13,491 bases of DNA, taken from assembly GCA_964389475.1 (NCBI GenBank), contig CAYMFD010000104.1, positions 1-13,491 on the forward strand, read 5' to 3'. The notes below the pieces were generated by a model. The model worked only from the letters and a program-made list of their open reading frames with translations. It was not told the DNA's origin and did not search any database. The stretch comes from CAYMFD01 sp964389475. Its GTDB lineage: Bacteria > Bacteroidota > Bacteroidia > Chitinophagales > Saprospiraceae. The position numbers and the translations under genes are program-made. Shown here piece by piece: positions 1 to 7,044 of the stretch (its first letter is position 1; every line of letters starts with the position of its first letter).

Positions 1-167
1 TTGAGTGTAGCGTAGCGGCATCGAAACCCCGCTCTCCTCAGCTGCTGGTATTCATTCGTGAGATTAGTGCTAGATGAGAACAAGAGAGAAGAGACCTTTA
101 GAAAGGAGAGATCAAGAAGAATGAGGTACAAGAAACACGGCCTCGACCACTTTAGTGTCGATAAAAG
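1..167. other. Non-coding 3' flank of the GH3 gene
   Basis: No convincing gene lies here. The open frames are short and have no recognisable protein features. The stretch is downstream of the GH3 stop codon on the minus strand. I see no hairpin followed by a T-run, so no terminator can be called. The first 50 bases carry a small sequence pair that recurs near 12488-12511 (separate entry). Confidence 0.5.
22..47. repeat. Copy of a dispersed intergenic repeat motif
   Basis: CGAAACCCCGCT at 22-33 matches CGAAACCTCGCT at 12500-12511 in 11 of 12 positions. CCTCAGCTGCTG at 36-47 is the exact reverse complement of CAGCAGCTGAGG at 12488-12499. The two pieces are in a different relative order and orientation in the two places. 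This suggests related but rearranged copies of an intergenic repeat family. Both sites are non-coding. Only two copies are visible here, so family membership is inference. Confidence 0.4.
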
Positions 168-1664
168 CTACACGATGTACTGCATCAGCTGCTCCGCAAT
201 CTTACGATCATTACTCAGGCGGGGCACCTTATTCTGGCCACCGAGCTTGCCCTGTGACTGCATATACCGTCTGAAAGCATCTGGCGCTAGAGCTCGTATG
301 ACGAGTGGTCGCAGTATAGCTCCCTTGATGAGGTCAGCGTAGTAGATATTCTGCTCCGTCATCGCAACATCTACTGCCGCTGCGAAGGCGTCTAGGTCAG
401 CAGGAGCCTGGTCGAAAGCGACGAACCATTCATGGTAGGGCAGGCCGCCCTCGGACGGCGATACCTGCGGCGCAACAGTAAACTCGATGATCTGCACATC
501 TTGCTGGGCTGCAACTGATAGCAGGGCCTCCTCTACTTCCTTACCTATTACGTGCTCGCCGAATGCTGATATGTAATGCTTGATACGGCCACTTACCAGC
601 AGGCGGTATGGATCCTTGCTAGTAAAACGTACGCTATCGCCGATACTGTACCCCCACAAGCCTGCTGTACTATTGATAATAACGGCGTAGTCGACACCCA
701 CCTCCACATCTGCCAGCGTCAGCCGATCAGGGTTTTCGTCAAAGTACTGGCTCACCGGCACAAACTCATAGAATATACCTGCATCAGGATGTAGCAGCAG
801 GTCGGGCCCTTCGGTATCTTGAAAAGCGATAAAACCCTCGCTCGCAGGGTAGGTCTCTACGGAGTCAATACGTCGACCGACGAGGGATTCTAGTTTGGCA
901 CGGTAGGGCTCGAAGTTGACGCCGCCATACATAAATAGGCTGTAGTTAGGAAAGACGTCTAGCACTGTGGCCTTGCCCGTCACCTCTAGCAATCGCTCAT
1001 AGTACATCTGCACCCACGGTGGTATACCGCTGATGAGGCGCATGTCTTGACCGATGGTCTCCGAGACGATGGCGTCTAGCTTCGTCTCCCAGTCATCGAT
1101 GGTATTGGTAGCGTAACTGGGGAGTTGGTTGGTCTTAATCCATGAGGGTATCTCGTGGTTGACGATGCCTGATAGTCGGCCCATCTGCACCCCTTCTTTG
1201 GGTGTGAGCTCTGGTGAGCCGGACACGAATATCATCTTGCCATCAAATATGCTCGTATTGCCACTACGATGACAGTAATGCATCAATCCATGACGTGCTG
1301 CCTCTATATGTGTTGGCATGCTGTCGTGAGTGATGGGGATGTACTTGACACCACTGGTCGTACCTGACGTCTTGGCATAGTACTTCGGTCGACCAGGCCA
1401 CAGGATATCGGCCTCTCCAGCCACCATGCGGTCTACCCATGGTCGTAAGGCTTCGTAGTCTCTGACAGGCACTTGGCGCTGAAAGTCAGCGACAGAGGAT
1501 ATGCCATCGAAACTATGGTCCGTGCCAAATGCCGTCGTACTACCTCTATCGACTAGGTGCTTAAATGTCGCCTCCTGTAACTGTACGGCATTACGGCGCA
1601 GCCGCTTGACGATACTCGAATTATAGGCCGCATAGGGCTTGACCAGTAGCGACTTGATACCCAT
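168..1664 (-). CDS. GH3 auxin-responsive promoter family protein (acyl-adenylate/amidosynthetase fold)
   Basis: A 498-residue protein of the GH3 family in the ANL adenylating superfamily. Plant members activate a carboxylic acid with ATP and conjugate it to an amino acid. The substrate of bacterial members is not established. The ATP-binding motif TSGTTSG lies at residues 99-105, the second nucleotide motif YPASEGF at 272-278, and the conserved GYSIGDSVRF at 338-347. The stretch SGRIKHYISAFGEHV at 358-372 fits the family's hinge region before the C-terminal domain. The length matches the usual bacterial size of about 500 residues, so it appears complete. There is no signal peptide, so it should be cytoplasmic. 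It is the last gene of a minus-strand unit, starting 3 bp after the stop of the YqeY-like gene, so co-transcription is likely. The family call is firm; the reaction is not known. Confidence 0.93.
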   Translation of the reverse strand: MGIKSLLVKPYAAYNSSIVKRLRRNAVQLQEATFKHLVDRGSTTAFGTDHSFDGISSVADFQRQVPVRDYEALRPWVDRMVAGEADILWPGRPKYYAKTSGTTSGVKYIPITHDSMPTHIEAARHGLMHYCHRSGNTSIFDGKMIFVSGSPELTPKEGVQMGRLSGIVNHEIPSWIKTNQLPSYATNTIDDWETKLDAIVSETIGQDMRLISGIPPWVQMYYERLLEVTGKATVLDVFPNYSLFMYGGVNFEPYRAKLESLVGRRIDSVETYPASEGFIAFQDTEGPDLLLHPDAGIFYEFVPVSQYFDENPDRLTLADVEVGVDYAVIINSTAGLWGYSIGDSVRFTSKDPYRLLVSGRIKHYISAFGEHVIGKEVEEALLSVAAQQDVQIIEFTVAPQVSPSEGGLPYHEWFVAFDQAPADLDAFAAAVDVAMTEQNIYYADLIKGAILRPLVIRALAPDAFRRYMQSQGKLGGQNKVPRLSNDRKIAEQLMQYIV

Positions 1665-1667
1665 GGT

Positions 1668-2114
1668 CTACGACAATAGTTGCTTAACTACTGTAGCGAT
1701 CGTCTTACCGTCTGCCTTACCAGCAAGCCTGCCATTGGCCATACCCATGACCTTGCCCATATCCTTCATAGAGCTAGCACCGGTGGAGGTTATGATCTCT
1801 TGGATGACGCCTCTCAGTTCGTCTTCGCCCATCTGCTCGGGCAGGTATCGCTGTAGTACGGCGATCTCTTCTCGCTCGGTGACAGCTAGGTCTTCGCGGT
1901 CCTGCTTTTCGTAGATGTCGAGGCTATCCTGACGTTGCTTGACGAGCTTCTGCACGAGCTTGATCTCATCCGCCTGCTCTAGTGTGTCACCACTGCCGTC
2001 CGTCTGCTTAAGTAGTATCGCTGACTTTATCGCTCTGAGGGTTCGCATGGCGACTTGGTCCTTAGCCTTCATCGCTGTCTTTAGGTCTGTCATTACCTGT
2101 TTCTCAAGACTCAT
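1668..2114 (-). CDS. YqeY/GatB-like domain protein
   Basis: A 148-residue protein with the full-length YqeY pattern. It starts SLEKQVMTDLKTAMKAKDQ, has TLRAIKSAI near residues 25-33, and a central ERE-EIAVLQRYLPEQM segment. Its C-terminal half is MGKVMG-ANGRLAGKADGKTIA. The fold matches the C-terminal tRNA-binding tail of the GatB subunit of the Asp/Glu-tRNA amidotransferase. Stand-alone members are assumed to contact tRNA or act in translation, but the precise role is unproven. The first ATG is used because it restores the family's usual N-terminus. It overlaps the rsmA 3' end by 11 bp, so translational coupling is likely. No Shine-Dalgarno site is visible, which is usual in this phylum. Confidence 0.94.
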   Translation of the reverse strand: MSLEKQVMTDLKTAMKAKDQVAMRTLRAIKSAILLKQTDGSGDTLEQADEIKLVQKLVKQRQDSLDIYEKQDREDLAVTEREEIAVLQRYLPEQMGEDELRGVIQEIITSTGASSMKDMGKVMGMANGRLAGKADGKTIATVVKQLLS

Positions 2115-2886
2115 CGTTATTTTTTTCTATTAGAGATGTCAATTCGTAAAACTCTTGCAAAGATAGCTGCTCTGGCCGCTTAGTAAATACCTTATTGTCG
2201 GCGATGACCTGTGGGTCGACGAGTGCCTTAAGGGTATTGCGCAGCATCTTACGACGCTGGCTAAACCCTTGCTTTACTACGGTCCTTAACATCCGTTCGG
2301 AGCAAGGAAGTTCAGTCTCCTGCTTGCGGGTCAGGTGTATAACCGACGACTGAACCTTAGGAGGAGGGTTAAACGACCCTGGCTGTACTTTCACGATCGT
2401 ACGACCCTCGTAGTAGGCCTGTGTGAGTACGGATAGTATGCCGTAGGTCTTATTGCCATGCGGCGCTATGATCCGGTCACTCACCTCTTTTTGAAACATA
2501 CCGACCATCTCAGGGATAAGGTCCCTCGCCTTGAGCATTTTAAAAACAATCTGCGAGCTGATGTTATAAGGGTAGTTGCCGATCAGCAGAAAGGGTTCAC
2601 CGTCAAAGACCTTGTACATATTGAGCTTGAGGAAGTCCAAGAATATGATGCGTCCGTCTAGCTCTGGATAGTGCTCCTTTAGGTAGGCGACCATATCCCG
2701 GTCTGCCTCTACTACCTTGAGGTTAATGTCTTTGCGCAGGAGGTACTTGGTCAATACACCTTTGCCAGGGCCTATCTCCAGTACATTTTTGACAGTATCT
2801 GTCATTGTCAAGCCGTCCACGATACGCTGTGCGACTGGCTCATTGATCAAGAAGTGTTGCCCGTAGGATTTTTTTGCCTTTGCCAT
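2104..2886 (-). CDS. rsmA: 16S rRNA (adenine1518-N6/adenine1519-N6)-dimethyltransferase
   Basis: RsmA (KsgA) uses S-adenosylmethionine to dimethylate two adjacent adenines in helix 45 of 16S rRNA late in small-subunit assembly. The 260-residue protein begins with the family's KKSYGQHFL (residues 5-13). It has the SAM-binding loop EIGPGKG at 37-43 and the catalytic motif NYPYNISS at 104-111. FQKEV is at 131-135 and the C-terminal PGSFNPPPKVQSSV at 169-182. The RNA-contact segment FSQRRKMLRNTL is at 208-219. All expected motifs are present and the length is normal, so the gene looks intact. It is first in the unit with the YqeY-like and GH3 genes. Confidence 0.97.
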   Translation of the reverse strand: MAKAKKSYGQHFLINEPVAQRIVDGLTMTDTVKNVLEIGPGKGVLTKYLLRKDINLKVVEADRDMVAYLKEHYPELDGRIIFLDFLKLNMYKVFDGEPFLLIGNYPYNISSQIVFKMLKARDLIPEMVGMFQKEVSDRIIAPHGNKTYGILSVLTQAYYEGRTIVKVQPGSFNPPPKVQSSVIHLTRKQETELPCSERMLRTVVKQGFSQRRKMLRNTLKALVDPQVIADNKVFTKRPEQLSLQEFYELTSLIEKNNDES

Positions 2887-2894
2887 CTGTGTTG

Positions 2895-2902
2895 CAAAGA
2901 TG
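2895..2902 (-). promoter_or_regulatory. Possible -7 promoter element for rsmA
   Basis: On the minus strand the octamer CATCTTTG differs from the Bacteroidota -7 consensus TAnnTTTG in its first base only. It ends 9 nt before the rsmA ATG, so a transcript from it would be almost leaderless. I find no TTG at the expected -33 distance, so this is a weak call. Confidence 0.3.
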
Positions 2903-2990
2903 CGTATAATTGATTCTATTTAAATTAAAATGGAAAGGAGTCTCCCTCTGTAGAAAATCACTTGACTTATAATGGCATAGCCGGTAGCGA

Positions 2991-3007
2991 AAAGACCCGA
3001 CTGGCCT
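2991..3007 (+). repeat. Dispersed 17-base hairpin motif, copy A
   Basis: AAAGACCCGACTGGCCT differs at one position (2995) from 10475-10491 (copy B). The core folds as a 5-bp stem around CGACT; the variant base here introduces one mismatch into that stem. A shorter match, CCCGACTG, also occurs at 10426-10433. All copies lie outside genes. Confidence 0.5.
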
Positions 3008-3063
3008 TGCTTTAAGAGCCTCAGCACGACACGCCTTATTCTAAAGCGAGCACGTCCTTGCTA

Positions 3064-3090
3064 GTGCTATAGCGGTAGTAACCGCAGCAC
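3064..3090. repeat. Composite inverted repeat (bulged hairpin)
   Basis: GTGCT (3064-3068) pairs with AGCAC (3086-3090), and GCGGT (3072-3076) pairs with ACCGC (3081-3085). The loop is AGTA and there is a 3-nt bulge on one side. No T-run follows on either strand, so it is not a standard intrinsic terminator. It lies 36 bp past the peptidase stop codon and may stabilise that mRNA's 3' end. Confidence 0.45.
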
Positions 3091-3125
3091 GATAAAAGCA
3101 AGTCAATTATCTACCCACACACCAC

Positions 3126-6098
3126 CTACATCTTGACGAATCGCTCCGTATAGACACTGCCCGTCTCCGTCCTGACTCGGATAAAGTACACGCCGGCTGT
3201 CATCATTGACACGTCTATACCTGACGGATCTAGGTGACCAGCTATCTGCGATCGGCCTTGCACATCGTAGACCTCGTAGCTATCCGCATCGATGCCCGTA
3301 ATAATCACTCGGTCTACAGCCGGATTAGGTGTAATAGTGAAAGTCACAGCCTTTACTTCCTCGGTGCTGACCAGTGACTCTATGCGGATATTATCAATTA
3401 ACTGGCAGTCTCTTTCTACAGGTGGGAACACTGACCAGTCGCCTAGCTTACTAAACAGGTGTATCGATAGTGTACCTACGTAGTCTTGAGGAAGGTCTAT
3501 TTGCTGAGCTGTCAACTCACCCTCAGGTAGTCCGAAGATAAACTCTCTTACGACCTCTCCATCAGCATCCATGTAGTCTACAGCTGTGAATACGGTAAGA
3601 TCTTCATACTCGGGCAGGTCAGCTCCTTCTATGGTACGAAACTGTATCAAGTCAAAACTGAGCCTCGGCGCTTGTAGACCCGTCAAGTCAAGACAGGTAG
3701 TAGCCGTCGTCACACTCTGACCAGCAAATCGATCCGCTAGCACAAAGTTGAGATCATCACAGAGGTTGTAAAAGTCAGAATCAGTCGTCAGGCTAGAAGT
3801 AGCGGCTAGCATGGCACTACCTAGGTAGTCGACCACGCTAAAGTTACCACCCACCCAGTCCATCGACTCATATGTCTCAAAATCCTCGACTGTCTCTAGG
3901 TCTAGGGCCTGTAGTGGTCCGTCAGAGCCGATAGAGTTGTTCACTATATTATCGTCTGCTGCGACATCGACCGTAACGACGACGGACTCTAGTTCGCTGA
4001 GGTCGCTCGTCAGATCAAGATCGGTGGTCCTGAGTATAACAGATGCCCCTCCTGGCAAAAAGCTCACAGGCGAAAATGTAGCCGTACCTACAGGCGATGC
4101 ATCAGGGGTGATAATCTCAGCGATGAGCGGATCTCCACTCATGTATATGTCGCAGCCCTCATTGGCCAGTCGCAACTCCATGGATACCTCACCTGTGACA
4201 CAGTCTACCAGCCTAAAAGAAGCAGACATAGGCGTAAGGTCTATCCCCGGGATCACAGAGTTAGACCCGAAGTAAGTGACCATATTATTGTCGCTAACAT
4301 CATCACCAGCGACAAACTCGATGTCGATAAACACGAAGTCATTTTCTTGGTCACTAATGGGAAATACATCTACTAAGTCTACGACGTAAGTACCCATAGG
4401 TGGGACCACATCGTCAATACTTACGGTTACCCGCTCCTCGACACCAAAGTCTGACAATACAAACTCTACCTCCTGGGGTGCATAGTCTTTAGTACCGAGA
4501 TTAGTCAGCTCCAGCTCTAGGTCTAGAGCACCATCGAGTACACAGATAGATCGTGGCGTAAGTACGGTCGCCACGAGGTCTGTAAACTCCTCGGCGACAC
4601 TGATGTCAATGCCCACTGCTCGCCAAGCCTCGATGACGGATGCCAGCTCCGGTGAGTCACTACCATACAACTGCTCCGTGACCTGTAGGCTAGCTGCCCT
4701 CATATCCGCATAAGTACTAGATGGCGTGAGGTAGCTACTCTGACACAACCATGCTATCTGAGCAGCAGCGTCGATACCTATTGGTGCCACATCGTAGGCA
4801 TATCCTGCCTCGTTAACACCTTGCTTACCCTCAGATAGTAGGTAGAACCAGTAATTGAGTATCGCTGAGTTATTGTGCACGCTACCGCCTGGCTGCCAGT
4901 TCTGACCACCATAGTACGCTGGATTACCCTTACTTAGGGGATTGGACATATCTCTAAATACGCGACCCAGCGGCGTTGCCTTGATCGTGGTATCGACTGT
5001 CCAGTCAAACTCGTCGGGCAGCATAAGATACTGCGCATACTTACCAAAGATGTCGCTCATGCCCTCGTTAAGTGCCCCTGACTCATCAGCATATATCAGG
5101 TCACTGGTATAGTCGGTGACGCCATGCATGTACTCATGCGCTACGATCATCGCCGAGGTGAGCGGACTATTGTGACAGTCACCGTCACCATAGTGGGTAA
5201 ACTCTCCATTCCAAAAAGCATTGACAAAGGGCAGTCCACCATTGATGTGTACAATACCCTCTAGTGCCAGACTATCGCCATCTAGACCTACCCAGTCAAA
5301 TCGATCTTTCATCATATCGTAAAAGCCGGCTGAGGCCCACATGAGATCGATGGCTACCTCATCTCTATCTTCGTTGACTAGGTCAAAGGTGGGGCTACTA
5401 CTACGGAACTCTGAGCGACCATCCGCATCATTGTATACCCTGATGTCTCGCTCGGAGTCATACAGGAGGTAATCATCAGGACCTAGGCTATCGACATTAA
5501 ACGTCACGTTGCCATAGTAAAATGACTGCCCCTCACCCGGCACAGCGTGATAACATACATGGCTCTCATGAGCTATACGATCACCAGTATGTGCATCGAT
5601 GTAGATTGTCTGATGGTCGTGATCTAGTCCTACTTTGGCCGCATAGGCCAGCAGATATCTACCTGATGTCTGTGGGAATGCTGCATCTACAATGACGAGG
5701 TCTATCCCATCTATATGCCTGGCATCCTCCTGAGCGAGTAGGTGATCTCGCACCTGATCTGCCGTCAGGCTCGGTGACACCTCTAGGGCATCAATGCTAG
5801 CGGATAGTCCATTAGCAGAGGTGACGCTACCATCGGCGGTAGCATGGAGTATGTACTGCGCATTGACCACTTTGACGCCACGATGCAGTTGCTGATAGCG
5901 ATGATGCACGCCTAGCTGATTACTCACCTGATCGACGGACTGCCACGCATCTACTGATGAGACGCCGAGCATCGATTGTTTTACTTTAAAAAAGTCCTCG
6001 ACCCGCACAGTCTGGTCGCTTACATCGTGATATTTGCTGACCTGGGCTACGGAGGTGAAAGCTAGTGCAATGGCTATGACGCTTAGAAGTATTCTCAT
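3126..6098 (-). CDS. Secreted thermolysin-like M4 metallopeptidase with T9SS type A sorting domain
   Basis: A 990-residue zinc endopeptidase destined for the surface or medium. It has a signal peptide (about 1-19), then a fungalysin/thermolysin-type propeptide region to roughly residue 185. The catalytic domain contains NAFWNGEFTHYGDGD (293-307) and HEYMH at 321-325 (zinc ligands H321, H325; general base E322). It also has ALNEGMSDIFG with third ligand E345, and GGSVHNNSAILN with H408, matching thermolysin His231. All catalytic residues are present, so it should be active. Two CARDB-like beta domains appear at about 505-605 and 615-720. A jelly-roll-like segment (about 735-905) follows, then a T9SS type A sorting domain (about 917-990) with TPNPAVDRV and AGVYFIRV. 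Domain limits after residue 500 are estimates. It is monocistronic and divergent from the gene at 6376. Confidence 0.95.
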   Translation of the reverse strand: MRILLSVIAIALAFTSVAQVSKYHDVSDQTVRVEDFFKVKQSMLGVSSVDAWQSVDQVSNQLGVHHRYQQLHRGVKVVNAQYILHATADGSVTSANGLSASIDALEVSPSLTADQVRDHLLAQEDARHIDGIDLVIVDAAFPQTSGRYLLAYAAKVGLDHDHQTIYIDAHTGDRIAHESHVCYHAVPGEGQSFYYGNVTFNVDSLGPDDYLLYDSERDIRVYNDADGRSEFRSSSPTFDLVNEDRDEVAIDLMWASAGFYDMMKDRFDWVGLDGDSLALEGIVHINGGLPFVNAFWNGEFTHYGDGDCHNSPLTSAMIVAHEYMHGVTDYTSDLIYADESGALNEGMSDIFGKYAQYLMLPDEFDWTVDTTIKATPLGRVFRDMSNPLSKGNPAYYGGQNWQPGGSVHNNSAILNYWFYLLSEGKQGVNEAGYAYDVAPIGIDAAAQIAWLCQSSYLTPSSTYADMRAASLQVTEQLYGSDSPELASVIEAWRAVGIDISVAEEFTDLVATVLTPRSICVLDGALDLELELTNLGTKDYAPQEVEFVLSDFGVEERVTVSIDDVVPPMGTYVVDLVDVFPISDQENDFVFIDIEFVAGDDVSDNNMVTYFGSNSVIPGIDLTPMSASFRLVDCVTGEVSMELRLANEGCDIYMSGDPLIAEIITPDASPVGTATFSPVSFLPGGASVILRTTDLDLTSDLSELESVVVTVDVAADDNIVNNSIGSDGPLQALDLETVEDFETYESMDWVGGNFSVVDYLGSAMLAATSSLTTDSDFYNLCDDLNFVLADRFAGQSVTTATTCLDLTGLQAPRLSFDLIQFRTIEGADLPEYEDLTVFTAVDYMDADGEVVREFIFGLPEGELTAQQIDLPQDYVGTLSIHLFSKLGDWSVFPPVERDCQLIDNIRIESLVSTEEVKAVTFTITPNPAVDRVIITGIDADSYEVYDVQGRSQIAGHLDPSGIDVSMMTAGVYFIRVRTETGSVYTERFVKM

Positions 6099-6287
6099 GG
6101 CAGATATGGTTATTTATCTACAATAAACAATAAGAAAGCGAAAACTATACAGCGTATCCTTGTTTTTAACGTATATCGTAGTCAGAGGCGACACTTGCCA
6201 CCATGCTTACCACCTTGCCATCTGGTTAAATGCCTGTTAAAGCACGAGGCCTCGCTAGGCAGCACTGGTCGAGTATCGTTAGCTATA

Positions 6288-6304
6288 GTAGTAGCAAGTA
6301 CTAC
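6288..6304. repeat. Inverted repeat in the divergent promoter region
   Basis: GTAGTA (6288-6293) and TACTAC (6299-6304) form a perfect 6-bp inverted repeat around GCAAG. It covers the expected -33 region of the candidate promoter at 6315-6322, so it could be a regulator site; this is inference. A separate 10-bp palindrome CGAGGCCTCG lies at 6245-6254, and CTTGCCA is repeated at 6194-6200 and 6214-6220. Confidence 0.35.
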
Positions 6305-6314
6305 CGATAGAAAC

Positions 6315-6322
6315 TACCTTTG
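6315..6322 (+). promoter_or_regulatory. Candidate -7 promoter element for the 6376 operon
   Basis: TACCTTTG matches the Bacteroidota -7 consensus TAnnTTTG at every fixed position. It sits 53 nt before the start codon at 6376. The usual TTG at -33 is not present at the right distance, so the element may be weak or activator-dependent. Confidence 0.4.
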
Positions 6323-6375
6323 TTACCATTGACCGAGGCCGATATGCATTTGAGATTACACCTTCGCATTATACT

Positions 6376-7044
6376 ATGAAAACACTTTTCCGATTATCCC
6401 TCTTGATTGCGGCTATCCTGTCGATAAGTCTCGATGCTACAGCACAGCGAACGTACGAACAAAAAGAGGTCGTACAGTTCAGTGGTAAAGTAGTGACCTC
6501 TGACGAAAGAGGTGATATCATACCGATGCCCTTTGTCAATATCTCGGTACTAGGTACTAGACGCGGTACGTCCAGTGGCGAAGAAGGTTTCTTCTCCCTC
6601 GTAACCTTAAAGGGTGATACGGTGATCTTTAGCCAGATCGGTTACAAGGATGTGATGGTCGGTATACCAGATACGCTAGAGGAGGCCCACTACTCATGGG
6701 TGCAGATTATGTCACAAGATAGTTTTCTACTACCCGAGGCCGTTATCTATCCGTGGCCAGATAGAGAGCATTTCGAAATAGAGTTTCTAGCCATCGACAT
6801 CTCCGACGAACTGAGATCACGCAAAGACGAAAACCTTGCTAATCAGGTGATAGAGGAGATGCGGTACTCCCTACCTACGGATGGTACAGAAGCAACGACT
6901 ATAGAGCTGCGCCGGATGGGTGAAGAGGCCGTGTACAATGGACAGCTCAAACCGATGAATATCCTAAGTCCTATTGCATGGGCCAATTTTGTGAAGGCCT
7001 GGAAGCGTGGTGACTTCAAAAAGAAAAAAGACAAGAAGAAGTAA
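6376..7044 (+). CDS. Secreted CarboxypepD_reg-like domain protein with Lys-rich tail
   Basis: A 222-residue envelope protein. A signal peptide (about 1-24, ending ATAQ) precedes a beta-sandwich of the carboxypeptidase regulatory-like type at about 33-115. The features are FSGKVVTSDE, PFVNISVLGTRRGTSSGEEGFF, then DTVIFSQIGYKD. In this phylum the domain usually begins TonB-dependent receptors, but no plug or barrel follows here. The rest (116-222) is unrecognised and ends in a lysine run (residues 215-222, KKKKDKKK). The next gene starts immediately after its stop codon, so the two are almost certainly co-transcribed. The lysine codons also supply a purine-rich stretch before that start, which may serve as its ribosome-loading site. 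The exact role is unknown; an envelope or periplasmic partner of the OmpA-family product is a reasonable inference. Confidence 0.85.
   Translation: MKTLFRLSLLIAAILSISLDATAQRTYEQKEVVQFSGKVVTSDERGDIIPMPFVNISVLGTRRGTSSGEEGFFSLVTLKGDTVIFSQIGYKDVMVGIPDTLEEAHYSWVQIMSQDSFLLPEAVIYPWPDREHFEIEFLAIDISDELRSRKDENLANQVIEEMRYSLPTDGTEATTIELRRMGEEAVYNGQLKPMNILSPIAWANFVKAWKRGDFKKKKDKKK

Larger units (their letters stand above)
2887..3125. other. Hairpin-rich spacer between the peptidase gene and rsmA
   Basis: No gene is visible in these 239 bp. It contains a 17-base motif shared with 10475-10491, an imperfect inverted pair (GCTTTAAGA at 3009-3017 and TCTAAAGC at 3040-3047), and a composite hairpin at 3064-3090. 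None is followed by a T-run in the direction of the peptidase transcript, so I do not call a terminator. Confidence 0.5.

Noticed and set aside
58..342. Plus-strand open frame of 94 codons
   Set aside because: It overlaps the GH3 3' end on the opposite strand, begins at GTG and has no recognisable protein pattern.
576..794. Plus-strand open frame inside the GH3 gene
   Set aside because: It is fully antisense to a well-supported enzyme gene and lacks domain features.
3937..4275. 112-codon plus-strand frame inside the peptidase gene
   Set aside because: It is Ser/Thr-rich, as expected from the complement of Asp/Val-rich codons, and wholly antisense to the M4 peptidase.
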